Assembly (NCBI GenBank): GCA_937873155.1
Contig: CALMVZ010000011.1
Location: 372,001 to 436,000 of the forward strand
DNA length: 64,000 nucleotides
Origin: an uncultured Bacteroidota bacterium
GTDB lineage: Bacteria; Bacteroidota; Bacteroidia; B-17B0; Aurantibacillaceae
Direction of reading: 5' to 3'
Positions 63,701 to 64,000 of this stretch are shown piece after piece. Positions within the stretch are counted from its first letter, which is position 1. Each line of letters opens with the position of its first letter. The notes below the pieces were generated by a model, which was not told where the DNA came from, did not search any database, and saw nothing but the letters and a program-made list of their open reading frames with translations. A program made the translations under genes and the position numbers.

Positions 63701-64000
63701 TATTAATAGTTATTGAATTGGAGAATGCAGATGAACCGGCAGAATATAGTCCTGCATCAAAATAAGCGTAACCATAATGCCCTGTAAATACACAATCCCC
63801 AACAGCAACTTTCAAAGTCACGGTTTGACCTAAATAAGGCGAAAGGTCAAAACATAAAGTGTGCCATGGTGTATAGGCTCCGGTAAAAGCAAACTTATTT
63901 ATACCTGGACAAGCTCCATCTTGGTTCAGTGAGTAAAATTCGTGAAGAACAGTAGACTCATCACAACCTAACACCTGTATCTTAATATATGGATTGTCCT
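60786..64000 (-). CDS. Large T9SS type A surface protein with Ig-like repeats, 5' end beyond the window
   Basis: The frame is open to the right edge, so only the C-terminal ~1070 residues are seen. The N-terminal part visible includes a jelly-roll-like region (TPWHTLCFDLSPYLGQTVTLKVAVGD) typical of choice-of-anchor domains. It is followed by about ten Ig-like repeats with the pattern C.G..ATLTASGA.TYTW.....P.TVSP and TTTYTV. The C-terminus is a type A sorting domain (LEVFPNPFSNEF...FSSGVYYVQLQSG). Export to the surface and a role in adhesion are inferred. Confidence 0.88.
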   Translation of the reverse strand, partial: DNPYIKIQVLGCDESTVLHEFYSLNQDGACPGINKFAFTGAYTPWHTLCFDLSPYLGQTVTLKVAVGDCVFTGHYGYAYFDAGLYSAGSSAFSNSITINSLSYPFHSNFDFTCFNDPCTISAPNGASSYSWVTSSTGYGSQSITTSNEGYYSLAMSFTTGCNFEKHWKINLSPTVSINSGTTSACLGSAYTLTASGAATYTWFPSISTATILSIASSASVVHTLTGSSQSKVCKSSATQSITIYPTPTISVSGNASVCIGSPISIGASGASSYTWSTGANTPSITVSPSVNTTYTVNGTSLQGCKGTTKSVTIQAVPTNTNVFALATKSVLCVGDSTLLSSSIGQSSYLWSSGATTYSTYVKPTSTTIYSVSIGSTCGPVTKTVQVTVNSPSGNTLTVTSPATVCTGGSFPVSASGFSSYTYTFGTNTYSGNSITASVNSPTTTNFSVTATDAGGCKTMSVFPISAAPMPTLSISGPTLICFGQTATLTASGANTYTWTNSSFTPIGTGPTLTVSPFTVSTYFLLGADANGCQGPFANHTVKADPASANIGVSSVSICVGATVSLSATMFSTPTTYSWSTGTTTQSTVVSPTVTTTYTVDVNNSLCGTMTATRTITVSPLPYPTVSITGTSSVACTIGGYVSLTASGASSYTWSTSYVSPTVNVTNSTPGVSNYYVIGANSAGCKAMSALYTVTFIPSPLTSISGASIMCAGSTSVLTASGASTYSWNTGPTTNTLNISPVSSPTTFSVTGTATNGCSSSASKLIYLSPMPTLSINCVSNPICPGNLSLLNVYSADYYNFLWSNGSIQDTAWVAPSSTTSYSCTSFGPYCNVTKVITVTVNPTPTVSLTASTNTICPYSTTPVILNPSPTGGSYTTPGVTSNTIYLTTPGTYSVGYKITSPCPNTATAVFTVFPQQCVITNASPDSICTGQSSTITYTPSGGSLSGPFLSGNVFTPTSAGSYSVTYNYVDTYGCSYSDCESITVNLCTNIKEEILYSLEVFPNPFSNEFTITNPNNVFLNITVYDVTGKLMSKFNTHQTFHINTSEFSSGVYYVQLQSGDYLRSVKLIKL

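Noticed and set aside
1-64000. tRNA, rRNA, CRISPR, prophage, insertion sequence or integrase
   Set aside because: Read through for these on both strands; no cloverleaf with CCA end, no regular short repeat-spacer series, no transposase or integrase motif was found.

Overview
The window is chromosomal DNA from a member of the Bacteroidota, at a guess a free-living flavobacterial, sphingobacterial or chitinophagal relative; I do not name a genus. Three things point there. Several secreted proteins end in type IX secretion (T9SS) sorting domains, both type A (NPNP/NPF...SGVY/GEYF) and type B (NAFTPNGDGLNDIF). Promoters match the Bacteroidota -7 element TANNTTTG instead of TATAAT. Families typical of the phylum are present (DUF5606, DUF5522, HTTM, DUF4856, LytTR regulators, long urocanase). 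I see no phage, transposase, CRISPR array, rRNA or tRNA.

Region by region. 1-4.7 kb: the C-terminal part of a YwqK/MORN-like repeat protein, overlapping a six-PAS histidine kinase, followed by its LytTR response regulator. 4.8-6.3 kb: a secreted choice-of-anchor-L/OmpA/T9SS protein on the opposite strand. 6.4-9.3 kb: mnmG and a methyltransferase, with three parS-like ParB sites within 923 bp, suggesting the left end is close to the chromosome origin. 9.3-10 kb: about 0.7 kb of AT-rich non-coding DNA. 10-14.4 kb: two tandem TPR/SpoIIE-type phosphatases, the first with most catalytic residues lost, the second intact. 14.5-17.4 kb: a VOC protein, Xaa-Pro aminopeptidase and an MtfA-like peptidase whose conserved N-terminus lies upstream of any usual start codon. 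17.5-23.1 kb: a lipocalin-like protein and a 1717-residue T9SS type B adhesin with tandem Ig-like repeats. 23.1-27.5 kb: a lipoprotein gene and a tight six-gene minus-strand operon that includes a 54-codon gene. 27.7-33.2 kb: an HTH regulator and housekeeping genes (DUF5606, gmk, rplU-rpmA, serS, ybeY). 33.3-37.2 kb: a C25-like T9SS protein and an M1 metallopeptidase.

37.3-47.5 kb is the most system-like stretch. It holds a DUF4856-imelysin-HTTM-TonB receptor operon, a DUF2490 protein, a DtxR/MntR-type regulator, and a divergent di-heme oxidoreductase-Rieske-porin operon. DtxR-like palindromes lie in the shared promoter, and a related half-site lies upstream of the imelysin operon. I read this as one metal-responsive (probably iron) acquisition and redox regulon. 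47.6-64 kb: T9SS cargo including a thioredoxin-like one, an outer-membrane protein, a beta-propeller/caspase protein divergent from a TPM protein, hutU, DUF5522, a porin, murI, a gamma carbonic anhydrase-like protein, and a large Ig-repeat T9SS protein that runs off the right edge.

Regulatory style: at least five genes have TANNTTTG ending only 3-5 nt before the ATG, which implies leaderless or near-leaderless mRNAs. Many operon genes overlap by 1-26 nt, which implies translational coupling.
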